Position numbers and translations under genes: made by a program. A stretch of DNA of 11,568 nucleotides, from NCBI GenBank assembly GCA_028816945.1, contig JAPPQG010000136.1:5873-17440 (forward strand), written 5' to 3'. This stretch comes from Alphaproteobacteria bacterium (GTDB taxonomy: Bacteria; Pseudomonadota; Alphaproteobacteria; RS24). Positions 1 through 8,715 of this stretch are shown one piece after another (within the stretch, counting starts at the first letter, position 1; the number at the start of each line of letters is the position of its first letter). The notes under the pieces were generated by a model that was not told the origin of the DNA, made no database searches, and saw only the letters and a program-made list of their open reading frames with translations.

Positions 1-49
1 ATATCTCGCTTTGATTATATCTCACTTTGACTTATATCGCTTTATTATA
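1..49. repeat. Imperfect tandem repeat, about 16-base unit, three copies
   Basis: Three head-to-tail copies of a unit close to ATATCTCGCTTTGATT begin at 1, 17 and 34. The second copy differs by an A for G and a C for T. The third lacks two bases (ATATCGCTTTATTA). The array lies just downstream of the aspS stop codon and touches the left edge of the window, so more copies may lie outside it. No stem-loop with a T tract is visible here, so I do not call it a terminator. Confidence 0.6.
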
Positions 50-72
50 AACTATTTTACAATACATGCGCC

Positions 73-1872
73 TTATGATTCATCTGTCTTTGCTTTTTTA
101 GGCTCAATCACGCGCAGATGCAACTCACGCAGCTGGGCATTTGTTGCCTCACAGGGGGCTTGCATAAGCAAATCTTCGGCTTGCTGATTCATAGGAAAAG
201 CAACCACTTCACGCAAATTTTCCTCACCCGCTAATAGCATGACAATACGGTCAATGCCCGGGGCAATGCCGCCATGCGGGGGCGCCCCATAGCGAAACGC
301 ATTCAACATGCCGCCAAATTGCTGCTCGACTTCATCGGCACTATATCCCGCAATAGCAAAAGCCTTCAACATAAGATCTGGCTTGTGATTACGAATTGCC
401 CCGCTTGATAATTCTGTGCCATTGCAAACAATATCATATTGATAGCCTAAAATATCCAACGGGTCTTTATTTTCTAATGCTTCTAGTCCGCCTTGTGGCA
501 TAGAAAAGGGATTATGAGAGAAATCTATTTTCTCTGCCTCCTCATCATATTTATAAAGCGGGAAATCGACAATCCAACAAAAGGCGAATTGTTCATCATC
601 GGCTAATTTTAAGTCACGGCCAATCCGCACCCGCGCCTCAGCAGCAAAATCCATAAAATGTTTAGGCCGCCCCGCACAGAAAAACACCGCATCGCCATCT
701 TCTAATGATAATTGTGCGCGCAGCTGGGCGGTGCGTTCAGGGCCGATATTTTTAGCAACTGGCCCTGCCCCTTCCCCATCACGGAAGAAAATATAGGCAA
801 GGCCCGGCTGTCCCGCACTTTGCGCCCAACTATTCATGCGGTCGCAAAAACTACGGCTACCGCCTGTTTTAGCGGGTATCGCCCAAACTTGCGCCGCTTT
901 ATTTTTGGCAATAATATCGGCAAAAATCTTAAACCCTGAATCACGGAAAATGTCGGTCACATCCGCCATTTCAATCGGCACGCGCAAATCGGGCTTGTCT
1001 GTGCCATATTTACGCAATGCCTCTTGATAGGCAATGCGCGGGAAAGTCTCTGTGACCCGCTTGCCATTGGCAAAAGCGGTAAAGACATCACGCAAAACAG
1101 GTTCTACTGTTTGCAACACATCTTCTTGTGTGACAAAACTCATTTCAATATCTAATTGGTAAAATTCGCCGGGAGAACGGTCAGCACGCGCATCTTCATC
1201 ACGGAAACAAGGCGCAATTTGAAAATAACGGTCAAAACCAGCAATCATCAATAATTGCTTAAATTGTTGGGGGGCTTGTGGGAGCGCATAAAATTTGCCG
1301 GGGTGCAGACGAGACGGGACAAGAAAATCCCGCGCCCCTTCAGGGCTAGACGCGGTTAGAATGGGCGTTTGATATTCGCGAAATCCCTCCCTTGTCATCC
1401 GCTCGCGCAAAGCGGTAATAATATCGGCACGCAAAATAATGTTTTTATGCAATGTCTCGCGCCGCAAATCCAAAAAGCGATATTGCAGGCGGGTATTTTC
1501 AGGGTAAGACGGCTCACCAAAAACGGGCAAAGGCAGGTCAGCAGCAGGTGATAGCACTTCTAATTTGCTTAATGCAATTTCAATATCGCCTGTTGGCAGG
1601 TTGGGGTTTTTCATATCCTCGCCACGCGCAACAACTTTGCCTTCGGCGCAAATCACACTTTCTGCCCGCACATTCTCCGCTAAGGCAAAATGCGGGCTTT
1701 CTGGTTCAATCACTAATTGTGTCATGCCAAAATGGTCGCGCAAATCAATAAATAAAAGCCCGCCATGGTCACGCTTGCGATGCACCCAGCCCGATAAGCG
1801 GACATTTGCCCCAATATCATCGGCACGCAACGCGCCACAATGATGGCTTCGATATATATGGTCTTTATTCAT
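73..1872 (-). CDS. aspS: Aspartyl-tRNA synthetase (probably non-discriminating)
   Basis: Class II aminoacyl-tRNA synthetase that activates aspartate with ATP and loads it on tRNA in the cytoplasm. The 599 residues match the usual bacterial length (E. coli 590). In order: an N-terminal OB-fold anticodon-binding domain (about 1-110, [11 protein letters not shown]); the catalytic core with class II motif 2 ([19 protein letters not shown]) and the [10 protein letters not shown] segment; the bacterial GAD insertion (about 300-430); then [10 protein letters not shown] and motif 3 ([13 protein letters not shown]). His36 lies where my alignment puts Leu30 of the discriminating E. coli enzyme and His31 of the non-discriminating Pseudomonas enzyme. 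This suggests it also mischarges tRNA-Asn for GatCAB amidation. The second diagnostic site (E. coli Lys82) is Asp86 here, so that inference is partial. The start is the only upstream Met in frame near the conserved N-terminus; no strong ribosome-binding site is visible. It diverges from rnd. Confidence 0.97.
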   Translation of the reverse strand: MNKDHIYRSHHCGALRADDIGANVRLSGWVHRKRDHGGLLFIDLRDHFGMTQLVIEPESPHFALAENVRAESVICAEGKVVARGEDMKNPNLPTGDIEIALSKLEVLSPAADLPLPVFGEPSYPENTRLQYRFLDLRRETLHKNIILRADIITALRERMTREGFREYQTPILTASSPEGARDFLVPSRLHPGKFYALPQAPQQFKQLLMIAGFDRYFQIAPCFRDEDARADRSPGEFYQLDIEMSFVTQEDVLQTVEPVLRDVFTAFANGKRVTETFPRIAYQEALRKYGTDKPDLRVPIEMADVTDIFRDSGFKIFADIIAKNKAAQVWAIPAKTGGSRSFCDRMNSWAQSAGQPGLAYIFFRDGEGAGPVAKNIGPERTAQLRAQLSLEDGDAVFFCAGRPKHFMDFAAEARVRIGRDLKLADDEQFAFCWIVDFPLYKYDEEAEKIDFSHNPFSMPQGGLEALENKDPLDILGYQYDIVCNGTELSSGAIRNHKPDLMLKAFAIAGYSADEVEQQFGGMLNAFRYGAPPHGGIAPGIDRIVMLLAGEENLREVVAFPMNQQAEDLLMQAPCEATNAQLRELHLRVIEPKKAKTDES

Positions 1873-2090
1873 GTCTCAATTTAGCCTGCTTATTTGCTGT
1901 CATCTGTCATCTATATGCCATTATATATTATCATATGCTACTATTTATGCTTGGGCGGAACTCACACCCTATCGGCTCTTTTGTCAAGTGGCACTTATAA
2001 TTATCAAAAAGCGCGGCTATAATTTGGCTGAAATTATGGCTTTATCAAGCCCCACTTCCAAACTGCCGCAGTCTAGTATATAAGCTTGTT
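1873..2090. promoter_or_regulatory. Divergent aspS/rnd intergenic control region
   Basis: These 218 AT-rich bases must hold the start signals for both aspS (minus) and rnd (plus). Two perfect TATAAT boxes read on the plus strand, at 1996-2001 and 2018-2023. One reads on the minus strand, at 1925-1920. None has a good -35 box at 16-18 bases: TTGTCA at 1981-1986 sits only 9 bases before the first. An exact TTGACA on the minus strand (1987-1982) has no -10 box at the right distance. A short direct repeat CTGTCATCTGTCATCT lies near 1900. I therefore call a promoter-bearing region but not exact promoters. Confidence 0.4.
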
Positions 2091-3317
2091 ATGAAAATGA
2101 TAACGGACAATAAAGCCCTAACGCAGGCTTGCCAAAAACTCGCCACAAGCCGCTACATAACGCTTGATACGGAATTTATCCGCGAAAAGACATTTTGGCC
2201 AGAATTATGTCTCATTCAAGCAGCTATGCCACAATATGAAGTGCTGATTGACCCGCTAGCCGAAGGGCTAGACTTAACGCCATTTTATGAATTGCTCCGC
2301 AATAAGCAAGTGATTAAAGTTATGCATGGTTGTCGTCAAGATGTCGAGATTTTCTATCATCAAGCAAAACTGATTCCCGCCCCCCTTATGGATACGCAAG
2401 TTATGGCAATGGTTTGTGGATTTGGCAATGCTGTAAGTTATGAAATGCTCGCCCGCCGCCTCACCAATGTTAAATTAGACAAAGGCTCGCGTTTTACAAA
2501 TTGGGCGCAACGCCCATTAAGTGATAAGCAAACCGCCTATGCGCTTGCCGATGTCACCCATTTACGCGATATATTTGAGAAATTAGAAGCAAAAATGCGC
2601 ACCAATGGCCGCCTCGATTGGGTGGTTGAGGAAATGGCCGACCTCACCAATGAAGCAACTTATCTACAATTACCTAAAAATGCTTGGAAGCGGTTTCGCA
2701 TATATGATAACCGCCTGCATGTTATGGGTATTCTCTTTAAGGTTGCCGCATGGCGGGAAGTGATGGCGCAAAAACGCAATATCCCCCGCGGGCGGGTTCT
2801 CAAAGATGACACAATCCGTGAAATTGCCCTACAAGCCCCCAAAGATGCTGCCGCCATAGAAGAATTACGGAGCATTCCCAAAGGCTTTATGCGTTCCCAT
2901 TATGCCAAAGGCTTAATTCAGGCCGTATTGGAAGGCCAACAAATGGAAAAACAAGACTTGCCGAATTATCCTAAAATGGTCGGCAATCGCGCCGGCATTG
3001 GCCCCCTTGTCGAACTTTTGAAAGTCCTACTCAAACAATGTTGCAAAACCCATGATGTCGCCCCTAAATTGATTGCCAAGACCGAAGATTTAGAACGCCT
3101 TGCAAGTGAGGAAAGCCCTGATATAAGTATTTTATCGGGTTGGCGATATGATATTTTTGGCAAAGCGGCGCTAGACTTAAAACACGGACGCATTGCCCTA
3201 ACCTGTATCAATGATGAAATTACATTTGTGCCAGTCAATACACCAGAGACAGACACACAAACAGACCAAGAGCAACCGCCCGCGAATGCCAAAAAATTAA
3301 AAGAGGTAGCAGATTAA
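2091..3317 (+). CDS. rnd: Ribonuclease D (DEDDy 3'-5' exoribonuclease)
   Basis: RNase D trims the 3' ends of tRNA precursors and other small structured RNAs. All DEDDy exonuclease residues are visible: Asp26 and Glu28 in LDTEF, Asp84 in HGCRQDVEIF, and Tyr150 with Asp154 in YALADVTHL. An HRDC RNA-binding domain follows at about 203-290, with signatures WREVMAQKRNIPRGRVLKD and RSIPKGFMRSHY. A less conserved C-terminal region ends in a charged, Gln- and Glu-rich tail. The 408 residues are slightly more than E. coli RNase D (375), mainly through this tail. The start is uncertain between Met1 (2091) and Met3 (2097), since many relatives begin at the equivalent of MIT; neither has a clear Shine-Dalgarno sequence. 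The gene ends about 15 bases from the end of the convergent ppk-ppx gene. Confidence 0.95.
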   Translation: MKMITDNKALTQACQKLATSRYITLDTEFIREKTFWPELCLIQAAMPQYEVLIDPLAEGLDLTPFYELLRNKQVIKVMHGCRQDVEIFYHQAKLIPAPLMDTQVMAMVCGFGNAVSYEMLARRLTNVKLDKGSRFTNWAQRPLSDKQTAYALADVTHLRDIFEKLEAKMRTNGRLDWVVEEMADLTNEATYLQLPKNAWKRFRIYDNRLHVMGILFKVAAWREVMAQKRNIPRGRVLKDDTIREIALQAPKDAAAIEELRSIPKGFMRSHYAKGLIQAVLEGQQMEKQDLPNYPKMVGNRAGIGPLVELLKVLLKQCCKTHDVAPKLIAKTEDLERLASEESPDISILSGWRYDIFGKAALDLKHGRIALTCINDEITFVPVNTPETDTQTDQEQPPANAKKLKEVAD

Positions 3318-3332
3318 AACGGCGGGCATTTA

Positions 3333-6300
3333 CTAGGACGCCACCGCTTGTTGTTCAACCGTTTGCGGGTTGGTATTGTCAGTATTTTTTGGGTTCGCTC
3401 CATTATCTAGGAGCAGGTCATAGATCACGCCTTCCCGTAGGCCATAGGCGGAAATAACCGCCATATTGGAGCGGCTCAAATTAAGCAATTCTTGCAAAAT
3501 AATTGCACTAATCGGCAAAAGCGGGCGCCGTTCAGCGGGGGCTTTTTTAAGCCGCTTCGTCTTTTTTGTCGACATATCAGCAAGCTCATCTATAAAATTG
3601 GCAATCTGCGTAGGGGACATGGTAAAGCGGTGCAAAATCTGCATATTATCCACCTCTCGCCCCATATAGGCTAATGCCAAAGCCCGCCATATGCCGCCAA
3701 CCATATAAAGCGGTTTATTTTTAACCCTAGCCAACCAATCAATATCGGCAAGGGCTGTTTTGACTTTCGCGCGTATTTGCTCGCGATCTTTTGCATAAAC
3801 AGTTCGCAAAGTCAGCACGCCAAGTGGCAAAGTGGCTTTTTCTTTTATTTCATTATCGACAACATGCACAAGTTCAAGACTCCCACCGCCTAAATCGCCA
3901 ACCAACCCATTGACATTTTCAAACCCCATCCTAACGCCTTTGGCGGTGAATATCGCCTCTTCCTCACCCGATAGCACCTGAATATCCGTGCCAAGTACAC
4001 GGCTTGCTTCATTCACAAAGTCATGGCGATTATGCGCCTCCCGCACCGCCGCGGTTGCAACGACAATCATATTATCCACCGCAAGACGCTTTTTAGTGGC
4101 TGCAAAACGCTGGAAAACATCCATTGCCTGTTGCCAATAATGACCCTCTATACGGCCATAAGTGGCAACCGATTCGCCAAGACAGCAAAAATATTTTTCA
4201 TTATAAATGGGCTGAAAATAATTATCAGCCCCCGCATAAGCAACAAACCGCACAGAATTAGAACCAATATCTAAAATGCCGAAAGGCGTAGCTGGCACAC
4301 AGATATTGCTACTTATGGCAGGGCTTGTGCGCATATGTTTTGGCATTTGCGATGAAGGCAGAAATTGCGGTCTGTTTGGTGTGTCAGGCGCATTGCCTAA
4401 TAGAGCTTTGCCCCGCCCCGATAGGCTAGGATTCGTCATAAAATAGGCATGGGCATTGATTTTCGCCTCATTTTCGGCGGGCTGTATGCGCTGGTAATTT
4501 GCATCGGGCTGCATTTGCCAACTTTGCTGATTATCTAGCAAATTGACATACATAATTTGCCCGACAATTTGTTCATGCACGGTTGGGTTGAGAATGGGCG
4601 TTAGAATCTCCACACGGCGATTCAAATTGCGCGGCATCCAATCTGCCGAACTAATATAAACTTGCGCTTGTGCCGATGGGAGAGGCTCACCATTGCCAAA
4701 GCACAAAATGCGCGCATGTTCTAAAAACCGCCCAATAATGCTTTTCACGCGGATATTTTCCGACAAGCCCGCAACCCCCGCCCGCAAACAGCAAATACCG
4801 CGCACAACGAGATCAATCTGCACGCCCGCCTGTGAGGCTTCATAAAGTTTATCAATAATAAAGGGATCAACGAGGGAATTGAGTTTCGCCCATAGGCTTG
4901 CCGGCCGCCCCATTTTCGCATGGGCAATTTCCGCCTCTATGCCATCGACCAATCGATCGCGCAAAGATACGGGCGAGACAGCCATGCGTTTCAAATTAGA
5001 GGGTTCAGCATAGCCGGTAAAGAAATTAAAGACTTGACCTGCATCGCGAGCAATATCCACATCACAAGTAAAGAGGGAAAGGTCTGTATAGATTTTTGCT
5101 GTCACAGGGTGATAATTGCCCGTTCCCAAATGCACATAAGTGACAAGCCGATTGCTTTCACGGCGCACAATTAAAGATACTTTGGCATGGGTTTTCAATT
5201 CTATAAAGCCATAGACAACTTGCACGCCCGCGCGTTCAAGGTCACGGGCAAGGCGGATATTGGTTGCTTCATTAAAGCGCGCCTTTAATTCCACAAGGGC
5301 GGTGACAGATTTGCCACTTTCAGCCGCTTCAATCAAAGCTTTAACAACGGGGCTATCTTCTGTTGTGCGATAAAGAGTCTGTTTAATGGCAACCACATGC
5401 GGGTCGGCGGCGGCTTGGCGGATAAATTGCACCACCACATCAAAACTCTCATAAGGGTGATGAACGAGAATATCTTTTTCGCGGATGGCCGCAAAACAAT
5501 CACCCCCATGCTCACGCACCCGTTCGGGAAAGCGGGCAATAAAGGGGCGAAATTTCATCTCTGGCCCCATGGCTTCAACAATTTGCGCCACTTGCGCAAG
5601 CCCAACAATACCATCGACAAGCACGACATTCTCCCGCTCCACTTCCAATTCAGCAATCACCAAACGGCGCAGGCTTTCGGGCATATGGCTGTCTAATTCT
5701 AACCTGACAACAGCCCCTCGGCGGCGGCGTTTGAGGGCGGTTTCAAACAGGCTCACAAGGTCTTCTGCTTCTTCGGCCACCTCAATATCACTATCCCGCA
5801 AGACACGGAACACACCCTGCCCTAGCACTTTATAGCCGGGGAAAGTGCGCTCAATAAACATAGAGACTAAATGCTCTAATTGTAAAAATCCTGTACTATC
5901 GGGGTGGCTGTCATCGGCGGGCAAGCGAATAAAGCGGTCGAGTTGTTGCGGCACAGGCATAAGCGCATTCAGCCTTTTATCGTCACTTATTCTTGCTAAT
6001 TGCAAAGCAAGCGCAAAGCCCTGATTAGGCATAAAGGGGAAAGGGTGGGCAGGGTCAATCGCAAGCGGGGTTAGCACGGGCAAGACTTCATCTAAAAAAT
6101 AATCTTCAAGCCAGACGCGCTGTTTTTCGGTCACTTCATCGGGGCGAATAATGGCAAGTTTGGCTTTGCGTAATTCGGCTGTTAAAACGCGCCAATTTTC
6201 TGCCTGCCCATCCATAAGTTTGCGGGCATGGGCTAGAATATGCTTTAATTGTTGGGCGGGTGTGAGACCTTCTTGGCTTGTTTTTTCAATGCCTGCAAGT

Positions 6301-6641
6301 TTCTGCCCGTAAAGACCAGCCACACGCACCATAAAAAATTCATCTAAATTGCTTGCTGAAATAGATAAAAACCGCAACCTTTCTAGCAAGGGATGATTGG
6401 TATTTTCCGCCTCCTCCATGACGCGCATATTAAAGGCAAGCCATGATATTTCACGGTTGATATAGCGTTCATGGCGCGCAAAGCCCATAAAAATATCGGG
6501 CGGTTCAGGCATTTCCCGTACTGCACCAAGCCCGGGGCGCACGGGCGGAGTCGTATCCTGCACTTCATCTTGTTGTGTCATGTCTTGCTCTGTCGCCACA
6601 CGGTGAGGCACAGGTTTTGCTTTTTTGTGTTTCGCATTCAT
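3333..6641 (-). CDS. ppk-ppx: Polyphosphate kinase - exopolyphosphatase fusion (PPK1-PPX)
   Basis: One uninterrupted 1102-residue frame joins two complete modules. Residues about 57-735 are PPK1, which builds polyphosphate from [13 protein letters not shown] at 62-71, metal/phosphate Arg425 (IKQTLYR) and Arg455 (ELKARF), autophosphorylated His485 (LKTHAKV), His504 (HLGTGNYH) and His642 (FLEHARI). These equal E. coli PPK Arg375, Arg405, His435, His454 and His592 at a constant offset of 50. The [12 protein letters not shown] segment near 733-743 looks like the normal alphaproteobacterial PPK C-terminus. A polar linker (about 745-785) follows. Residues about 787-1080 are a Ppx/GppA phosphatase of the actin-like superfamily: [26 protein letters not shown] (Glu894, like E. 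coli PPX Glu121), GDLGGGSLE (Asp916, Glu923), and [12 protein letters not shown] at the end. The HD-like C-terminal half of E. coli PPX is absent. The first about 55 residues are a low-complexity extension. The gene lies 62 bases downstream of hda, probably in the same transcript. No clear ribosome-binding site precedes the start or the linker methionines (735, 766, 770). Confidence 0.93.
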   Translation of the reverse strand: MNAKHKKAKPVPHRVATEQDMTQQDEVQDTTPPVRPGLGAVREMPEPPDIFMGFARHERYINREISWLAFNMRVMEEAENTNHPLLERLRFLSISASNLDEFFMVRVAGLYGQKLAGIEKTSQEGLTPAQQLKHILAHARKLMDGQAENWRVLTAELRKAKLAIIRPDEVTEKQRVWLEDYFLDEVLPVLTPLAIDPAHPFPFMPNQGFALALQLARISDDKRLNALMPVPQQLDRFIRLPADDSHPDSTGFLQLEHLVSMFIERTFPGYKVLGQGVFRVLRDSDIEVAEEAEDLVSLFETALKRRRRGAVVRLELDSHMPESLRRLVIAELEVERENVVLVDGIVGLAQVAQIVEAMGPEMKFRPFIARFPERVREHGGDCFAAIREKDILVHHPYESFDVVVQFIRQAAADPHVVAIKQTLYRTTEDSPVVKALIEAAESGKSVTALVELKARFNEATNIRLARDLERAGVQVVYGFIELKTHAKVSLIVRRESNRLVTYVHLGTGNYHPVTAKIYTDLSLFTCDVDIARDAGQVFNFFTGYAEPSNLKRMAVSPVSLRDRLVDGIEAEIAHAKMGRPASLWAKLNSLVDPFIIDKLYEASQAGVQIDLVVRGICCLRAGVAGLSENIRVKSIIGRFLEHARILCFGNGEPLPSAQAQVYISSADWMPRNLNRRVEILTPILNPTVHEQIVGQIMYVNLLDNQQSWQMQPDANYQRIQPAENEAKINAHAYFMTNPSLSGRGKALLGNAPDTPNRPQFLPSSQMPKHMRTSPAISSNICVPATPFGILDIGSNSVRFVAYAGADNYFQPIYNEKYFCCLGESVATYGRIEGHYWQQAMDVFQRFAATKKRLAVDNMIVVATAAVREAHNRHDFVNEASRVLGTDIQVLSGEEEAIFTAKGVRMGFENVNGLVGDLGGGSLELVHVVDNEIKEKATLPLGVLTLRTVYAKDREQIRAKVKTALADIDWLARVKNKPLYMVGGIWRALALAYMGREVDNMQILHRFTMSPTQIANFIDELADMSTKKTKRLKKAPAERRPLLPISAIILQELLNLSRSNMAVISAYGLREGVIYDLLLDNGANPKNTDNTNPQTVEQQAVAS

Positions 6642-6703
6642 CTAATGTTTTTAACCATTCGTGTCATCTTAATTTTAACTTGCACCCCTTACCTATCTAT
6701 CGC

Positions 6704-7420
6704 TCATTTAGTTGGCATGGGAGCAGGAGCGTCTGCCTCTTGTGCTATGCTCTTATGATGCGCTTCAATAATACGGCTTGCCAAAGGCACGGTGACAGGG
6801 CGTTTATCGGCTAAGGTGGCATAATCAATATCAGCAACAAGCCGATTAAGCGAGACAAAAGAACGTTCCATACGCGCAACAAGATATTTTACCACATCAT
6901 CGCCAATTTTAATTTGCCTATCATTAAATAATTTAACCATAACCCCAGCAATCAGCCTATCACAAGGGGGCTGCATGTGGACAGTTAAAATAGACACTAA
7001 ACGCGACTGCAAATCGGGCAAACGCACGACAAGCCGTCCAAGCGGCAGGCGCGAGCATAGAAGCAAAAAATGCCCCGTTTGCTTTGCATGGTTCAGCAGA
7101 TGAAATAAAACCGTTTCATTTTGTGGTTGCAAATCTTCTAATGCGTCAATCACCAAAGCCTCTTGTTCCATAAGATGCATGAGGCTATTTTCAGCTAAAT
7201 CTGCTGCTTTCACCTGTAAAGCATGGCTTTGCATGCACCAAACAGCTGCCAAATGCGACTTGCCACACGCCGCAGGGCCAATAATCGCCTGTATAGAATC
7301 GTCCCAATGCGGCCATTTATCAATCAGGGCGACAGCATTTTTATTGCTTTCAGCAACCCAAAAATCGGCGCGCCGCAAAGCGGGGCGGTGGGGCAAATCA
7401 AAAACAAGTTGTTGGTTCAT
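6704..7420 (-). CDS. hda: DnaA-related regulatory ATPase Hda/HdaA
   Basis: Hda binds the DNA polymerase sliding clamp and stimulates ATP hydrolysis by DnaA, which prevents re-initiation of replication (the RIDA process). The protein has 238 residues, the usual short DnaA AAA+ paralogue without DNA-binding domain IV. QQLVFDLP at residues 3-10 fits the N-terminal clamp-binding motif (family form QLSLPL). A Walker A-like segment GPAACGKSH lies near 48-56 and a Walker B-like segment LVIDALEDL near 92-100. The C-terminal lid helices contain RSFVSLNRLVADID. A good Shine-Dalgarno site fixes the start. It sits between the DUF2066 gene (83 bases upstream) and ppk-ppx (62 bases downstream), all on the minus strand, consistent with an operon. 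Distant DnaA relatives such as DnaC-like loaders are less likely because of the clamp motif and the gene context. Confidence 0.92.
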   Translation of the reverse strand: MNQQLVFDLPHRPALRRADFWVAESNKNAVALIDKWPHWDDSIQAIIGPAACGKSHLAAVWCMQSHALQVKAADLAENSLMHLMEQEALVIDALEDLQPQNETVLFHLLNHAKQTGHFLLLCSRLPLGRLVVRLPDLQSRLVSILTVHMQPPCDRLIAGVMVKLFNDRQIKIGDDVVKYLVARMERSFVSLNRLVADIDYATLADKRPVTVPLASRIIEAHHKSIAQEADAPAPMPTK

Positions 7421-7424
7421 ATAG

Positions 7425-7431
7425 TTTCCTC
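7425..7431 (-). promoter_or_regulatory. Ribosome-binding site of hda
   Basis: The minus strand reads GAGGAAA, with GAGG seven bases before the hda ATG. This is the best Shine-Dalgarno match in the window and supports the hda start. Confidence 0.7.
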
Positions 7432-7448
7432 ATAACTTTAATCCCTCC

Positions 7449-7501
7449 CTGTTTTCATAACGCTCTCTGTTTTTATAACACTCTGTGTTTTCTTACCAAA
7501 T
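7449..7501. repeat. 18-base imperfect tandem repeat between DUF2066 gene and hda
   Basis: CTGTTTTCATAACGCTC at 7449-7465 recurs at 7467-7483 with two transitions (C to T, G to A). A degenerate third copy (GTGTTTTC then TTACC) starts at 7485. The repeat occupies most of the 83-base spacer between the two genes. On the minus strand it reads as A-rich runs. It has no inverted symmetry suggesting a terminator. Confidence 0.55.
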
Positions 7502-7503
7502 GA

Positions 7504-8577
7504 TTAGCGCAACTTTATGCGCCACCCCATATCGTCCTCACGCAAAATAATATCACTCTGTGCCAAATTGGCCGCGAGTTGGTCGACTGAACCTGTATAG
7601 GAAAGGGAAATTATCGCCCCCCGTGAGGTTAGCACATGCACTTCTAATGCTTTGATAAAAGAGGCTGATTCTAAACGGTCTAATAAGGTTAGCCACCCAT
7701 TCATGCGCTGGTAATCGGCGGCTAGGGTGAAAGTCGTCTGTTGGCTGAGAGAGACGACTGCTGTGCTTTTCCATTCGGCCGAGAGTTCATCTAAAATAGT
7801 TTGCACGGCTTGTTCGCCAAATTCGCGCGGCTCACCCTTGCCTTTGAAATTACGCACAAATAGGCGGCTACCCGCAGAAGTATATTGATAAATGGTCACA
7901 TCCAAACGCCCATAGTCACGGGCAAGCGCATGGGCGACAATCACCGCATCTGCATTATAACGCGCCGCTAGGGCAGCAAGACTTTCTGTATCGCCAAGCA
8001 AAACATCTTCCACCGTTAAAGCCGTCATATCCCCCGGATCGCCAAGTGCCATAACCATAGGGGCGGGTATATTGGCTAAATCCAATGCCGCCCAATTTTC
8101 CGCCCACCAATGATTATCCCATAGCCGATAGCCTGTCACATCCTCTAACAAAGGCAGAATAAGGGCTGGCTTAGCCTGTGTCTCTGCATAGGGAATGTTG
8201 AGCTCACGCAACATAGACGAAACAAGAGCCGCATCAAATTGCACCGATAGGGTTGCAATATAACGGCGGCGGGTGTTTTTTTCATTCTGCACGCGGAAAT
8301 TAAGCACAAAATCCTCAACTGCAATCGTTGCCACATCAGGCAAGACAGCCCAATCTTCATCGCGGGTCAGCCGCTTTAAGAGGGTTGCAAAGCCCGCCCT
8401 TTGACCTTGCGCTAATGCTTTGAGGCGCGCATCGGTGACCGAGCGGGCGGTGGCATCGACTTTAATGCCTTTGACTTCAAACAAATTGCCTGCCGCCCAA
8501 ACAGGGCGATTTGGCGTGTTTGCCAAGCAGACAAGCAAGAGGCCAAATATGGCAAAATATTTATATTTCAAACCCAT
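7504..8577 (-). CDS. DUF2066 family exported protein
   Basis: The function is unknown; the family is recurrent next to hda and purM in proteobacteria. From the chosen start the protein has 357 residues. It begins with a signal peptide: Lys4 and Lys6, a hydrophobic core IFGLLLVCLA (10-19), and a likely signal peptidase I site after PVWA (Ala28), so the mature protein should be periplasmic. The mature N-terminus matches the family pattern: VDATARSVTDARLKAL, AGFATLLKRLT, YIATLSVQFD, and PYAETQAKPALILPLLED. I chose the Met at 8577 because it gives a regular signal peptide and is preceded by GGGAAAG. The frame is open to 8625, and starts at 8601 or 8625 would add 8 or 16 residues (including the sequence MAILWESIM) before the signal peptide. 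It is the first gene of the apparent DUF2066-hda-ppk-ppx run and diverges from purM. The permease (perM/AI-2E family) or phosphatidyltransferase gene often found between DUF2066 and hda is absent. Confidence 0.82.
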   Translation of the reverse strand: MGLKYKYFAIFGLLLVCLANTPNRPVWAAGNLFEVKGIKVDATARSVTDARLKALAQGQRAGFATLLKRLTRDEDWAVLPDVATIAVEDFVLNFRVQNEKNTRRRYIATLSVQFDAALVSSMLRELNIPYAETQAKPALILPLLEDVTGYRLWDNHWWAENWAALDLANIPAPMVMALGDPGDMTALTVEDVLLGDTESLAALAARYNADAVIVAHALARDYGRLDVTIYQYTSAGSRLFVRNFKGKGEPREFGEQAVQTILDELSAEWKSTAVVSLSQQTTFTLAADYQRMNGWLTLLDRLESASFIKALEVHVLTSRGAIISLSYTGSVDQLAANLAQSDIILREDDMGWRIKLR

Positions 8578-8581
8578 TATG

Positions 8582-8588
8582 CTTTCCC
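8582..8588 (-). promoter_or_regulatory. Candidate ribosome-binding site deciding the DUF2066 start
   Basis: The minus strand reads GGGAAAG, with GGGA seven bases before the ATG at 8577. The two upstream in-frame ATGs have nothing comparable. The match to AGGAGG is only partial. Confidence 0.4.
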
Positions 8589-8715
8589 ATAATATAGCCA
8601 TGACATAGGCTCTAATATATGACATAAAGCCAATTATAATAAGCTTAAAAATGGCGGTTTCAGGGCGCGCCTAGTTTAGCGCATTAGGTTAGATAATCGG
8701 TTAAAATGGGTTAAG

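Noticed and set aside
1981..2001. TTGTCA followed by TATAAT as an rnd promoter
   Set aside because: The spacer is 9 bases, far from the 16-18 bases needed for a sigma-70 promoter.
1806..2083. Short plus-strand frames of 64 and 70 residues across the aspS start and the aspS/rnd spacer
   Set aside because: They overlap the aspS coding start in antisense, have biased composition and no ribosome-binding site; the region is better explained as divergent promoters.
3318..3345. Possible hairpin between rnd and ppk-ppx
   Set aside because: Only a four-base GGCG/CGCC pairing with a long loop and no T tract; it overlaps coding sequence.
5397..5835. Long plus-strand open frames inside ppk-ppx (99 and 116 residues) and similar frames inside other genes
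   Set aside because: They lie antisense to strongly conserved codons and their translations are low-quality, with no family resemblance; they are shadows of the real genes.
6638..6667. Nine-codon minus-strand reading frame (MTRMVKNIR) ending in an ATGA overlap with the ppk-ppx start
   Set aside because: The overlap looks like a coupled leader peptide, but the ATG has no ribosome-binding site at a suitable distance (AAGGGGT is about 16 bases away) and so short a frame is easily due to chance.
8578..8625. Longer N-terminus for the DUF2066 protein
   Set aside because: The extra residues precede a regular signal peptide and lack a ribosome-binding site, so the start at 8577 is preferred; not excluded.
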